DNA of 64,000 bases from Photobacterium indicum. Lineage in GTDB: Bacteria; Pseudomonadota; Gammaproteobacteria; Enterobacterales; Vibrionaceae. Every line of letters starts with the position of its first letter. Position 1 is the first letter of the stretch. Both the position numbers and the translations under genes were made by a program. Location: contig NZ_PYOC01000009.1 in assembly GCF_003026215.1 (NCBI RefSeq), positions 62,001 to 126,000 on the forward strand, read 5' to 3'. Of the stretch, positions 1-8,585 are shown piece after piece. The notes beneath the pieces are model-generated. The model did not search any database, was not told the origin of the DNA, and was given only the letters and a program-made list of their open reading frames with translations.

Positions 1-1
1 G

Positions 2-403
2 ACAACCGGAAAATATCGCCAACACTTGAATAAAATTCGTCGCACTTATCGTGTGAACCAACGTGACTTTACTACCAGCTTAACCCAAGCTTTCGACCGT
101 TGTCCGTCACTCAAAGGGCAATACCATTTGTCTAAACCCGAGGGTAGTTTTTTATGTTGGCTAACCCTACCCCAACATGCCGACGGCTTTGTAATTTATC
201 AAACAGCACTGGCTGCTGGTATCAGTCTGTTACCTGGTAAAATGTTCTCTACCCAAGGGCAATATAATCACTGTGTGCGGTTTAGCTTTGCAAGTTTTCA
301 AAACAATGCACAGTGGCAACAAGGACTCACATTACTGGCGGGAATTATTGCAGCTCACTTAGAAGGAATTGCACACACAAGGAAGGAAAGTAGCGCAAGA
401 TAA
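2..403 (+). CDS. C-terminal part of a MocR/PdxR-like PLP aminotransferase-domain regulator (partial)
   Basis: The reading frame is open from the left edge, so the 5' end lies outside the window. The visible 133 residues look like the end of a fold-type I aminotransferase domain: GKYRQHLNKIRR near the edge, a small-domain stretch with 'LPQHADGF', 'GISLLPGKMFS' and a final 'CVRFSFA' segment. That order is typical of MocR-family proteins, which carry a GntR-type winged helix fused to an aminotransferase domain and act as regulators, often of PLP or amino acid metabolism. The N-terminal DNA-binding domain and the PLP lysine are not visible, so a plain aminotransferase is also possible. The gene ends in TAA. 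Confidence 0.7.
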   Translation, partial: TTGKYRQHLNKIRRTYRVNQRDFTTSLTQAFDRCPSLKGQYHLSKPEGSFLCWLTLPQHADGFVIYQTALAAGISLLPGKMFSTQGQYNHCVRFSFASFQNNAQWQQGLTLLAGIIAAHLEGIAHTRKESSAR

Positions 404-496
404 TTACCGATGTTGGTGTGTAAACACACCAACATCAATTTTTAATCTCGGTTAATTAATAGTAAAATAAATAGCATTTTTATACTGTGAGAAATA

Positions 497-1366
497 TTAG
501 CTATCGACACCTTCAATAAGAAGATCAAAACGTTCATTACCAAATAACGTTTCAAAATCAGCTTCTTCCGCTGCTAGCTCACGTAATGATTCACTGCCAA
601 CAATGGCACGCTCAAGATCAGAAATGGCCTGCTCTTCTACCCCAAGTCGTGCATACGCACAGGCACGCTGATACAGTGCATGCGCATTGGTATCATCCAC
701 TTCTAACACCCGATTACACAAGCTGAGTGCCCAATGAAATTCTTGAATTTCCATAGCAGCATCCGCTTTATAGGTTAAAGCTTCTAAATCGCCAGGACGT
801 ATTTTTAAAATTTCATCGTACACTTCAATTTTCTGTTCAGATGTCTGAGCACTTTGCGCACGTAACCATAAGTTATGAACTTCGTTAATGCGTTCAATTT
901 CTTTATTGTTCTCACTGATATTGCGTGTTTTACGTTTAAGTTCACGCTCTAGTGCTTGGAACTTATTCTCGTATGACTCTGCAATTTCTTGCAATTTTTC
1001 ATCTGCATCTTTTAGCTGCTGATCTGCCATTTTCTTGGTATTAGTGCGTAATTCACGTAATGATTGCCAACCAATCATTGCAATTAACGACGCAACACCC
1101 GCGATAATGTAGAAGAAATACGTCACGGTTACATTGGCATAGTTCAACGATTTATCGGCTACCGCTAATTCACGATCAGTAATTTGTATTATTAATCGAC
1201 GTTCGAGATCTTGCTGATCGGTTCGAAGCGTTTTCAATTCGTCGAGTACGTATCGCTCCATTAATGGTTTATCATATATGCTTTGTTCTGCATATACCTG
1301 CTCTTGCGCCAATCCGGGCAAAGCAGTGCACAGCAAGGTCAAAGCAAATAAAATTCTAGGGAGCAT
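497..1366 (-). CDS. Membrane-anchored TPR protein of unknown function
   Basis: 289 residues. An N-terminal signal peptide (about 1-20, ending LAQ) is followed by a short extracytoplasmic segment, one membrane helix at about 79-100, a charged coiled coil at about 105-165, and two or three TPR-like helical hairpins at about 165-265. The likely topology is a short periplasmic N-terminal part and a cytoplasmic coiled-coil/TPR part that binds a protein partner. If residues 1-20 are cleaved, only one membrane span remains. No enzymatic motif is seen. The gene stands alone, and its ATG is preceded by a purine-rich stretch. I do not recognise a named family; a scaffold role is inference. Confidence 0.75.
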   Translation of the reverse strand: MLPRILFALTLLCTALPGLAQEQVYAEQSIYDKPLMERYVLDELKTLRTDQQDLERRLIIQITDRELAVADKSLNYANVTVTYFFYIIAGVASLIAMIGWQSLRELRTNTKKMADQQLKDADEKLQEIAESYENKFQALERELKRKTRNISENNKEIERINEVHNLWLRAQSAQTSEQKIEVYDEILKIRPGDLEALTYKADAAMEIQEFHWALSLCNRVLEVDDTNAHALYQRACAYARLGVEEQAISDLERAIVGSESLRELAAEEADFETLFGNERFDLLIEGVDS

Positions 1367-1900
1367 AATACGGTCGTCCTTCGGTCATGATGTGGGTATA
1401 TCTTTCGCACTGTAAGCAATATTGCATAAAATATGTAGCCACACATATCTCATACGATAAATCGATGTACACCCTAACAGATCTAAAGCTAGTTAATCCA
1501 ACACTGCTTCGCAATATTGTAAGCAAATAACACCATCGATTCATTAAGATAAGTCATTGCCTTATAGCTTTACCTATACAACAAAAGCTCATCACCGATG
1601 TGATGTATTAAAGTAAATTGTATCGAGTTCAAAGGGTTTATCGCCTCTTAGCACGACAGTAAGGTCCAACATTAACTTTAAATAAGAATTCCACATAAAC
1701 CACTGATAAATATTAAATTGGATCATCGCTATCAATCTAGTTCACATTAATAACAATTAAGTTACAAGTTTTTATTGATTTAATAATTATTAGAGTAATA
1801 ATGAACACTGTTTTCAGTTATCAAGCTAGGTTCTACAAGGCTTGTTTGCTGAAACATTGGATCAACATTCACCTCTCATTAACGGATCTAAGGAGAGACT
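1367..1900. other. 534-bp intergenic stretch, promoter region only
   Basis: This AT-rich gap lies between the divergent TPR gene (left) and a short membrane ORF (right). A short minus-strand frame of about 60 codons overlaps the TPR start but has no ribosome binding site and an odd composition, so I do not call it. No repeat, RNA or convincing operator was seen. Confidence 0.5.
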
Positions 1901-1996
1901 ATGAAAGCAGATGATAAACATCTATGGCTTATTCCAACAGGTATTAGCATTCTCATGGCAGTATTGGGTGCCTTTATCTTGCAGCCATTTCTATAA
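1901..1996 (+). CDS. 31-residue single-span membrane peptide
   Basis: ATG follows a clear ribosome binding site (AAGGAGA, 6 bases upstream). The 31 codons give a charged N-terminus (MKADDKH), then one hydrophobic helix (LWLIPTGISILMAVLGAFIL), ending QPFL before TAA. A terminator follows 46 bases later, so this looks like a complete monocistronic unit. Size and shape resemble small accessory subunits of membrane complexes (CydX, YnhF, AcrZ type), but I do not recognise the sequence and cannot name a partner. It could be non-coding by chance, although the good binding site, clean hydropathy and terminator argue for a real gene. Confidence 0.6.
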   Translation: MKADDKHLWLIPTGISILMAVLGAFILQPFL

Positions 1997-2042
1997 ACGT
2001 TATTAACATGCACAGCACACCACGCCGTTTAAAGGCAATGAA

Positions 2043-2072
2043 AAAGGGACAGCCGTTATCGACTGTCCCTTT
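2043..2072. terminator. Bidirectional intrinsic terminator
   Basis: A perfect 10-bp stem (AAAGGGACAG / CTGTCCCTTT) with a 10-base loop, followed by a T-rich run on the plus strand and preceded by A's. It serves both the 31-codon ORF (plus) and the ABC exporter operon (minus), which end on either side. Confidence 0.85.
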
Positions 2073-2095
2073 ATTTTTTGCCCAGTATCAGTGGC

Positions 2096-3220
2096 TTAAT
2101 CCAAACTTTTCTTAAAGCGCATCGAGGCTACAATAATACCAATAACAGTAAAAACAAATAGCCACAAAGCATCACGCCATAAGTCCATTAAATCCGCACC
2201 ACGTAATACAATGCCACGAATCATTCGCATGAAATGTGTCGCGGGCAATATCTCTGAAATCCACTGTGCGGCGACTGGCATTGCTTCATAAGGGAACATA
2301 AAGCCAGACAATAAGATGGACGGCAACAAGATAAAAATGGTCATTTGCATCGCTTGCAATTGCGTCTGTGCTATTGTCGAAATTAATAACCCTAACGTTA
2401 AACTCGCAGAAATAAACAATAGCGTGCCGAAAAGAATCTGAGTGAGCGCACCATTTATAGGCACCGCAAAAATATAATGCCCAAGGCCCAGAATGATGCA
2501 CACTTGCAGTAACCCAACGAAAATATAGGGGATGATTTTCGCAACCATTAATTCGAGTGAATGTACTGGTGTCGTGATTAATAGCTCTAAATTTCCCCGT
2601 TCTCTTTCGCGTACAATCGCAGCTGACGTAAACAGAATCATTGTCATCGTTAAAATCACACCCAGCAAACCCGGCACAATATTTACCGCAGACCGTCGCT
2701 CTGGATTAAAAAACAAGGCGACCTCAAACGTTGAAGGCCCTGTAGGTTCATAATTCACCAGCTCTTGCAACGGCATGTCTCTCAATTGCAATAACGCTGC
2801 ACTGACCATGGTATCGGAGCCATCGACCAGCCATTGACCCACGGTACGATCTTGGGCAATACGCTGTGCAAGATCCGATGGCAGCACTAACGCGCCACGT
2901 ACTTCACCCGCTGTAATTGCCTGCTCTGCTTCACCAACCGTTGCATAAGCTGCTTTAACTGTGATCACTTGCGTCGCTTTAACCGATTCGGTGATCATTC
3001 GCCCAACAGCAGATTCACTTTGATCAACCACTGCGATGGGAATATCACGTACATCGGTATTGATCGCGTACCCGAACAATAACAGCTGAATTAATGGGAT
3101 CATCACCACCATGCCAAATGTAATACGATCCCGCGACAGCTGACGGATCTCTTTGATCATGATGGCCTTTATACGAAAAAAACTTCCCACAACGCGTTGA
3201 TGTAAAGTAAGCCTCGACAT
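2096..3220 (-). CDS. ABC-2 type transporter permease (YbhR/YbhS-like)
   Basis: 374 residues with the ABC-2 export permease layout: one membrane helix near residues 34-55 after the motif 'IMIKEIRQLSRDR', a large extracytoplasmic domain to about residue 180 with 'DIPIAVVDQSES', then five C-terminal helices. The conserved 'RERERGNLELLITTP' sits before the third helix. It belongs to the YbhS/YbhR/YhhJ group of drug or lipid exporters and should pair with the ATPase gene upstream, whose TAA overlaps this ATG by one base. E. coli YbhFSR uses two permeases. Only one is present here, so it may form a homodimer (inference). The substrate is unknown. Confidence 0.88.
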   Translation of the reverse strand: MSRLTLHQRVVGSFFRIKAIMIKEIRQLSRDRITFGMVVMIPLIQLLLFGYAINTDVRDIPIAVVDQSESAVGRMITESVKATQVITVKAAYATVGEAEQAITAGEVRGALVLPSDLAQRIAQDRTVGQWLVDGSDTMVSAALLQLRDMPLQELVNYEPTGPSTFEVALFFNPERRSAVNIVPGLLGVILTMTMILFTSAAIVRERERGNLELLITTPVHSLELMVAKIIPYIFVGLLQVCIILGLGHYIFAVPINGALTQILFGTLLFISASLTLGLLISTIAQTQLQAMQMTIFILLPSILLSGFMFPYEAMPVAAQWISEILPATHFMRMIRGIVLRGADLMDLWRDALWLFVFTVIGIIVASMRFKKSLD

Positions 3221-4188
3221 TATTGACGCCCCTTACCCGTACTGGTTACAAAAACATCTTCTAAACTCGGTCGAGCAATACTCAGTTCTGGTGCTGTATT
3301 TTGAGGGAAATTCGTTGCTAACCATGCTGTTAACCAACCTATAGGATCAACAACCGAGGCTTCAATCAATACTCGCAATCGAATACCTAACTGCGCCGCA
3401 GAACGCACTTCTGGTAATAGCAATAATGCCTCTTTAATATGACGTAACTGTTCTGCTTGCAGTTCCACCACCGTCACACCCATGTTCTCCATCAATTGTT
3501 CAGGTGCACCATCGGCACGTACAACCCCCGACTCCATAATCGCCAAACCATGACAGCGTTCAGCTTCATCCATGTAGTGGGTTGTCACCAAAATAGTCGT
3601 GCCTTGATCACTAAGATCGAATAACTGTTCCCAGAAATCACGCCTGTTCTCTGGATCTACCGCTGAGGTTGGTTCATCTAGCAGTAATAAATCAGGTTTA
3701 TGCATGGTTGCAGCCGCCAAGCCCAAACGTTGTTTCTGACCACCACTCATGCTGCCAGCCCGCTGCTTGGCACGTTGGTCTAGCCCATAGGTTGCCATCT
3801 GTTCATGAATACGCAGGGTTAACTGTTTATTCGGCATACCAAAAATTTGCCCTATAAACTGCAAATTTTCATACACGGTTAAATCTTCATACAGGGAAAA
3901 TTTTTGCGTCATATACCCAATACGCAAACGTAACTTTTCTGCCTCTTTGGGAATTGATAAACCCAACACATCCACTTCGCCTGAGGATGGACTAAGTAGC
4001 CCTGTTAGCATCCGTAGAGTCGTTGATTTACCGCAGCCATTGGGGCCTAAAAAACCATAGATACTGCCTTTCGGGACAACTAAATTTAAGCCATCTACCG
4101 CAGTAAAATCGCCGAATTTGCGCGTTAATTGCTTAGCGATAATTGCCGTATCAGTATGTTCACTAATCTTACTGCGACTATTTAGCAT
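3220..4188 (-). CDS. ABC transporter ATP-binding protein (YbhF-like, single domain)
   Basis: 322 residues. Seen in order: Walker A (GPNGCGKST), Q-loop region, signature MSGGQKQR, Walker B LLLLDEPTS, and switch histidine in TTHYMDEA. The C-terminal 80 residues are the extension common in drug/polysaccharide exporter ATPases, ending in 'PSLEDVFV'. I chose the ATG at 4188, which overlaps the end of the adaptor gene by 11 bases; a longer frame upstream lies inside the adaptor gene and has no family similarity. It powers the ABC-2 permease encoded downstream. E. coli YbhF has two such domains in one chain; this one has a single domain. Confidence 0.9.
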   Translation of the reverse strand: MLNSRSKISEHTDTAIIAKQLTRKFGDFTAVDGLNLVVPKGSIYGFLGPNGCGKSTTLRMLTGLLSPSSGEVDVLGLSIPKEAEKLRLRIGYMTQKFSLYEDLTVYENLQFIGQIFGMPNKQLTLRIHEQMATYGLDQRAKQRAGSMSGGQKQRLGLAAATMHKPDLLLLDEPTSAVDPENRRDFWEQLFDLSDQGTTILVTTHYMDEAERCHGLAIMESGVVRADGAPEQLMENMGVTVVELQAEQLRHIKEALLLLPEVRSAAQLGIRLRVLIEASVVDPIGWLTAWLATNFPQNTAPELSIARPSLEDVFVTSTGKGRQ

Positions 4189-5131
4189 TGACAGGCATCT
4201 CCACTTGCGCTGGTACACCAGCAGGAAGATCTTTCCCTTCAATCGGTAAATCAATTTCGGCTAAATATACCAAACGAGCACGATCTTCTTCATTTAGCGC
4301 ATAGTAAGGTGTAAACGACGGCTCTGTTGCAATCCAGCGTAATGTGCCTGTGAATGTGTTATCTAAGCCATCTACGTGCACAACTAAGTTATCACCCGCT
4401 TTTAGTTTTACACGATAAGGTTCAGGTACATATACACGCGCATAAGGAACAGTGTCCGCTTGAATTGCAGCCACAATACCATTCATAGGCACACGTTCGC
4501 CCACGTTGTAAGGCAGGCTATCGAGTACCCCATTGCGTGTCGCAGTAACTGTTAAGTCACTAAGAATTTGCTGTTGAAGTGCCACTTCCGCATTGGCTGC
4601 AGCTAATGACGCTTGTGCTTGCTTAATATCTTCTGGACGTTCGCCATTTGTCATCTTGGCATAATTCTCTTTGGCTGAATCATAGTCAGCTTGAGCCCCA
4701 TCATTTTCAGCGCGTGCTTTATCTTTTTCAGCAAGGCTAGCAAGCTTTTGCAGCACCAGTTTACTGGTACGTTGGTAGCTTATTTTAGCTTCAACCAGCA
4801 TGGCATTAGCACGTGATAATTTAGCCTGTGCCGCGGCAATATCTTCTGCTCGCTCACCATTAGTTAACCTTAATAAATATGCATCCGCTTTTGCTTCATC
4901 GGCCATTGCTCGGGCAAGGATTGCATGTTGCTGGGTGGTATCCAGCTTAACGAGCACATCGCCTTTTTCGATGTATTGCCCTTCTTTAATTGGCAATTCT
5001 CTAACGATTTCATTTGCCGTTGCTGTTAATGTCACGCGATCACGCTCTAATGTGCCTAGCGCTTGCGAAGGGGCATTTTGATCACAGCCTATAATGGACA
5101 AAGCAATCAACGAAATGAAAGCGAAACGCAT
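4178..5131 (-). CDS. HlyD/YbhG-family membrane-fusion adaptor lipoprotein
   Basis: 317 residues from the ATG at 5131. A lipobox-like end (LSIIGC, Cys16) predicts an inner-membrane lipoprotein. The barrel-sandwich half motif ('VRELPIKEGQYIEKGDVLVKLD') leads into a long alpha-hairpin (about residues 60-185, two 'NGERAEDI/NGERPEDI' repeats), the second barrel half, and a beta-barrel domain. This is the adaptor linking the ABC pump to an outer-membrane channel; no channel gene is nearby. It is first in a tight three-gene minus-strand operon (overlaps of 11 and 1 bp). The frame stays open into a MITE-like element 45 bp upstream, but the signal sequence starts at 5131. Confidence 0.87.
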   Translation of the reverse strand: MRFAFISLIALSIIGCDQNAPSQALGTLERDRVTLTATANEIVRELPIKEGQYIEKGDVLVKLDTTQQHAILARAMADEAKADAYLLRLTNGERAEDIAAAQAKLSRANAMLVEAKISYQRTSKLVLQKLASLAEKDKARAENDGAQADYDSAKENYAKMTNGERPEDIKQAQASLAAANAEVALQQQILSDLTVTATRNGVLDSLPYNVGERVPMNGIVAAIQADTVPYARVYVPEPYRVKLKAGDNLVVHVDGLDNTFTGTLRWIATEPSFTPYYALNEEDRARLVYLAEIDLPIEGKDLPAGVPAQVEMPVNAK

Positions 5132-5175
5132 GCTATTCACAATAAGTAATCCAATTATTAATTTGATGAAACAAT

Positions 5176-5443
5176 TAGGCCGTATTGACGTTTCAAGATT
5201 CGGCCTGCTGAGAGCGATTTTTTCAGATAACAAGGCAGAAATTGCAGTGACTAGTAGTTCTAATCATAAGATTTCTAACGAAGTAAGGTGGAAAAATAGC
5301 CTCAGCCCAAAGGGTGAAGTCTGAAAAAGCTTTATACTGCGTTACTCAAGGTGCATTTAGGTGACTAAACATTACATTTCGTGCCTTGTCTAAAGACGTT
5401 TTCAGACTTCACAGGCTAGAATTTGAAACGTCAACACGCCCTA
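5176..5443. mobile_element. MITE-like palindromic element with TA borders
   Basis: The two ends are inverted copies: the left reads TAGGCCGTATTGACGTTTCA and the right, on the other strand, reads TAGGGCGTGTTGACGTTTCA. Similarity continues inward for about 80 bases (for example AACAAGGCA...GAAAT against GACAAGGCACGAAAT). A 14-bp perfect inner inverted repeat (GTGAAGTCTGAAAA, 5314-5327, and its complement at 5399-5412) is nested inside. There is no coding sequence of note. TA at both borders would fit an IS630/Tc1-type target duplication (inference). I believe similar elements recur in Photobacterium-type genomes, but this is from memory. It lies between the ABC exporter operon and its upstream region, so it may carry or displace that promoter. 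Confidence 0.65.
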
Positions 5444-5540
5444 GTTAAAAGTCTACGCCTCTTTTCTTTGCATACAATTAAAACAATTCAACCAAAGTTC
5501 AGAATTTGAATAACTTCACGTTTGTATAATCAAAAAAAAA

Positions 5541-5561
5541 GCCCGCTAAAAATTAGCGAGC
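5541..5561 (-). terminator. Intrinsic terminator of the FAD-protein gene
   Basis: On the minus strand GCTCGCTAA pairs with TTAGCGGGC (one G-U), followed by a run of nine T's. It sits about 60 bases past the stop of the FAD-dependent protein gene. Confidence 0.8.
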
Positions 5562-5618
5562 TGTTTATTTGTATATAAAAGTCTGTATATAAAAAGCTTA
5601 TACCAAGCTAATCACATA

Positions 5619-7229
5619 TTAATTAGTTTTCAGCATATCGAGTGCAACGGCTTCGGCAATTTTAATACCATCAATACCAGCAGATAAAATACCACCAGCG
5701 TAACCAGCACCTTCGCCAGCTGGGTATAAACCTTTCGTGCTTAAACTTTGGTAATCGGCACCACGTTTGATTTGCACAGGTGAAGAAGTACGTGTTTCAA
5801 CACCAGTTAGCATTGCATCATCTTGTGCAAAGCCACGGATTTTCTTGTTGAACGCAGGCAGTGCTTCACGTATTGCTTCAATGGCAAAATCAGGCAGACT
5901 TGTGCTTAGATCTGTCATTGTAACTTCCGGCTTGTATGACGGTTCAACGTCGCCGTATGGCTTAGCTTCTGCACCTTTTAAGAAATCCCCTACACGTTGT
6001 GCAGGTGCTTGATAAGTGCTGCCACCTAAAATATAAGCATTACGCTCTAGCTTACGTTGTAATGCGATACCTTGAAGTGGATCATTATCAAAATCGCTTG
6101 GCGCAATACCAACAACAATCGCACTGTTTGCATTACGCTCACTACGTGAATATTGGCTCATGCCATTTGTTACAACTGCTTCTGTTTCTGAAGTAGCTGC
6201 AACCACCACACCACCCGGGCACATACAGAAGCTGTATACTGAACGTCCATTTTCACAGTGGTGAACCAGTTTATAATCGGCAGCACCTAAGATTGGGTGA
6301 CCTGCATTAGTGCCAAAGCGTGCTTGGTCAATCAGTTCTTGTTTGTGTTCAATACGGAAACCAACAGAGAAAGACTGCGCTTCAAGGTAAACACCTTTAT
6401 CATGCAACATTTGTACGGTATCACGCGCACTGTGCCCAATAGCTAACGTTACATGCTTCGAGTTAATGACTTCTCCGCCATTTAGCGTAACACCCGTTAC
6501 TTGGTTATCTTCGATATTGATTTCGTCAACACGTGTTTCAAAACGAATTTCACCACCAAGCTCTATGATTTTGCGGCGCATGCGCTCAACCATAGTCACC
6601 AATTTGAACGTACCAATATGTGGTTTGCTCACATAAATAATTTCTGCAGGTGCGCCTGCGGCAACAAACTCTTCTTTTACTTTTAAGCCTAAGAACTTTG
6701 GATCTTTCACTTGGCTGTATAATTTACCGTCAGAGAATGTACCTGCACCACCTTCACCAAACTGTACGTTTGATTCGGTATTTAATTCACCTTTACGCCA
6801 AAAACGGAACGTATCTTTTGAACGTTCATGTACCGATTTACCACGCTCTAAAATAATTGGGTTGAAACCCATTTGAGCAAGAATTAAACCAGTAAATAAG
6901 CCACATGGTCCCATGCCAATAACGATTGGACGCTCTGTTAAATCAGCAGGTGCTTGTGCAACATACTTATACTCTGTATCAGGTGATTGCCTAACTTGCT
7001 GATCACGCTCAAAACGGCTTAATAGCTCATCTTCATCAACATTGGTTAATGTTAGATCAAGAGTATAAATTAGAGTGATCACATTACGTTTACGAGCATC
7101 ATAACCACGTTTAAAGATATGGATGTCGACAAGTTGCTCTGCCGTAATCGACAGTTTATTGAAAACAAAATTGCGCAATGCATCTTCATCATGATCTAAC
7201 GGTAATTTAACTTCGTTTAGACGTATCAT
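5619..7229 (-). CDS. FAD-dependent dehydrogenase-like protein (COG2509 type)
   Basis: 536 residues. After about 95 N-terminal residues with a ferredoxin-fold look, the FAD-binding motif appears as 'IVIGMGPCGLFTGLILAQ', then 'LERGK' and 'FGEGGAGTFSDGKL'. A second conserved block 'VTLAIGHSARDT' and the C-terminal 'YPAGEGAGYAGGILSAGIDGIKIAEA' complete the Rossmann flavoprotein core. This matches the widespread family annotated as uncharacterised FAD-dependent dehydrogenases. The substrate is not known. The motif SFCMCPGG is a conserved cysteine pair of the family. The gene stands alone with its own terminator; the ATG at 7229 follows AGGTGA. Confidence 0.88.
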   Translation of the reverse strand: MIRLNEVKLPLDHDEDALRNFVFNKLSITAEQLVDIHIFKRGYDARKRNVITLIYTLDLTLTNVDEDELLSRFERDQQVRQSPDTEYKYVAQAPADLTERPIVIGMGPCGLFTGLILAQMGFNPIILERGKSVHERSKDTFRFWRKGELNTESNVQFGEGGAGTFSDGKLYSQVKDPKFLGLKVKEEFVAAGAPAEIIYVSKPHIGTFKLVTMVERMRRKIIELGGEIRFETRVDEINIEDNQVTGVTLNGGEVINSKHVTLAIGHSARDTVQMLHDKGVYLEAQSFSVGFRIEHKQELIDQARFGTNAGHPILGAADYKLVHHCENGRSVYSFCMCPGGVVVAATSETEAVVTNGMSQYSRSERNANSAIVVGIAPSDFDNDPLQGIALQRKLERNAYILGGSTYQAPAQRVGDFLKGAEAKPYGDVEPSYKPEVTMTDLSTSLPDFAIEAIREALPAFNKKIRGFAQDDAMLTGVETRTSSPVQIKRGADYQSLSTKGLYPAGEGAGYAGGILSAGIDGIKIAEAVALDMLKTN

Positions 7230-7379
7230 CGTGTGTTCACCTAACAGGACATATGGTTCATAATCTATGGCGCGCAGTTTACGTGATCTAGATCTAAATT
7301 GAAATTAGCAAGGCAAGCACAACATACTAAATAACCGTGTATTTTCATCATTACTTCATTTGATCAAAAACAGGACAAT

Positions 7380-7517
7380 ATGAACCCAATTTTAAAGCAG
7401 AAAATCATTGATGTGTGTAATACCGACGATAACCCTGAATTATTAATGGAAGCCGCACAATGGTGGATAATGACGCATCAATTAGATCATTTTGAGAAAG
7501 CAATAAAAATAAAATAA
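7380..7517 (+). CDS. 45-residue hypothetical protein
   Basis: ATG follows CAGGAC at a suitable distance. The 45 codons give a soluble, acidic-to-basic helical peptide (MNPILKQKIIDVCNTDD..., with 'EAAQWWIMTHQLDHFEKA') ending KIKIK TAA. There is no signal peptide or membrane span. It lies alone between the divergent FAD gene and the YkgJ-like gene. I do not recognise it. The amino acid composition is natural and the binding site fair, so it may be real; conservation in relatives would decide. Confidence 0.45.
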   Translation: MNPILKQKIIDVCNTDDNPELLMEAAQWWIMTHQLDHFEKAIKIK

Positions 7518-7644
7518 ATAGTTAAAGATATGCATCTAGTCTAGTAACAGTACAGGCTGAGTTGATGACTAACGCATAATTGAGTTGCGTCTACGTGCTA
7601 CCATTGTTATAAGCTCTCCATAAATATCGACACTGTAGTAGTTT

Positions 7645-7935
7645 ATGACGATAGAAATTAAAGTAATACCGGAACCTGAAATAACCTGTGCTAATTGTCA
7701 GGCTTGTTGTTGCCGTTTAGAGGTCATGCTAATTACCGATACTGGCGTACCTAAAAAGTACATCGCAACAGATGATTGGGGTGGTCAAGTAATGAACCGT
7801 CTTGATGATGGTTGGTGTGCCGCGTTAGATCGCGACACATTAATGTGTTCAATTTACGAAGTTCGCCCATTTATCTGCCGTGAGTTTGAGATGGGGGAAT
7901 ACGAATGTATCGATGAACGTAACGCTAATTTATAA
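7645..7935 (+). CDS. YkgJ-family cysteine cluster protein
   Basis: 96 residues. The N-terminal cluster CANCQACCC is followed by a later CSIYEVRPFICREF and C near residue 88, the pattern CxxCxxCC...C...RPxxCR of the YkgJ/UPF0153 family, thought to bind zinc or iron. Length is at the short end for the family. No partner gene is adjacent, and no metal operator was seen. The biochemical role is not known. The ATG at 7645 lacks a strong ribosome binding site, but the cysteine motif begins soon after it, which leaves no better start. Confidence 0.8.
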   Translation: MTIEIKVIPEPEITCANCQACCCRLEVMLITDTGVPKKYIATDDWGGQVMNRLDDGWCAALDRDTLMCSIYEVRPFICREFEMGEYECIDERNANL

Positions 7936-8021
7936 TGCGACTCCTTCTACAGAACATATTTAGTCAATATTTCAATTCACGGCAGACAAAAAAGGGATAG
8001 TACAGGCTGAACTTAATACGT

Positions 8022-8462
8022 TTAAATAAACATTGAGCCAATCAGCCACCCTGCGATCCCAAATGATACGACTATTAATAAAAAGCCTATGTTCTCTGAT
8101 AGTTCAGAAAGTGTGAAATTAATAAACCAATCTTTCATTTTTATTCGCCAGTCATTGTAGGAAGCTGTACTTTCGAACGGTCGTTCAATATCTAACGGAA
8201 CCATATTTCGCTTAATCCACTCAATGTGAATATACGCATTGTTATACCACTGAATAACACGGTTATTGACCGAATAAGAGTCACGCCGATCATCAGCAAG
8301 AACCTGTTCAAACAACACCTGCTGTTTAGCCAATGACATACAGTTAACCACGCCTCTTTCGCCACTACTCAATTCAATATACAAGGTGAAATCTTTTATG
8401 TAGGTGGCTGTAGTTATATGGTCTAGCCTCTTAATTCTTTTTATTAATTCCATTTTTATCAA
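8022..8462 (-). CDS. Hypothetical protein with DUF2442-like domain and C-terminal membrane helix
   Basis: 146 residues. The first 75 (a beta-rich stretch 'YIKDFTLYIELSSGERGVVNCMSL...VIQWYNNAYIHIEWI') resemble the DUF2442 fold, found in proteins linked to toxin-antitoxin or phage contexts; this is a weak recognition. A linker follows, then one hydrophobic helix at about 123-145 (IGFLLIVVSFGIAGWLIGSMFI) close to the stop, which suggests a tail-anchored protein. Start ATG 8462, with ATG 8453 as an in-frame alternative. It stands alone; function unknown. Confidence 0.55.
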   Translation of the reverse strand: MIKMELIKRIKRLDHITTATYIKDFTLYIELSSGERGVVNCMSLAKQQVLFEQVLADDRRDSYSVNNRVIQWYNNAYIHIEWIKRNMVPLDIERPFESTASYNDWRIKMKDWFINFTLSELSENIGFLLIVVSFGIAGWLIGSMFI

Positions 8463-8530
8463 CCTTTCACTCTTTCATTGTGAATAGAGCGAGTTATATC
8501 AACCTAATGTTGGCATTAATAATCAAACCC

Positions 8531-8558
8531 AAAGAGAGGGATTAGAACCTCTCTCTTT
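8531..8558 (-). terminator. Possible terminator of the RND efflux operon
   Basis: AAAGAGAGG and CCTCTCTCTTT form an imperfect stem with a short loop just after the RND permease stop. The following T-run on the minus strand is broken (TTTGGGTTTGATT), so strength is uncertain. Confidence 0.5.
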
Positions 8559-8585
8559 GAGTTATCATCTATATAGCCACTAAGG

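Noticed and set aside
1356..1544. Minus-strand frame of about 60 codons upstream of the TPR gene
   Set aside because: No ribosome binding site, overlaps the TPR start, and has a random-looking sequence.
5094..5324. Plus-strand frame across the HlyD start and MITE
   Set aside because: It is antisense to the adaptor start and runs into a palindromic element; not a gene.
7546..8010. Two copies of AGTACAGGCTGA on either side of the YkgJ-like gene
   Set aside because: Only 12 bases, with no further similarity; may be chance.
8022..8462. Toxin-antitoxin pair suggested by the DUF2442-like domain
   Set aside because: No partner gene lies beside it and the domain match is weak.
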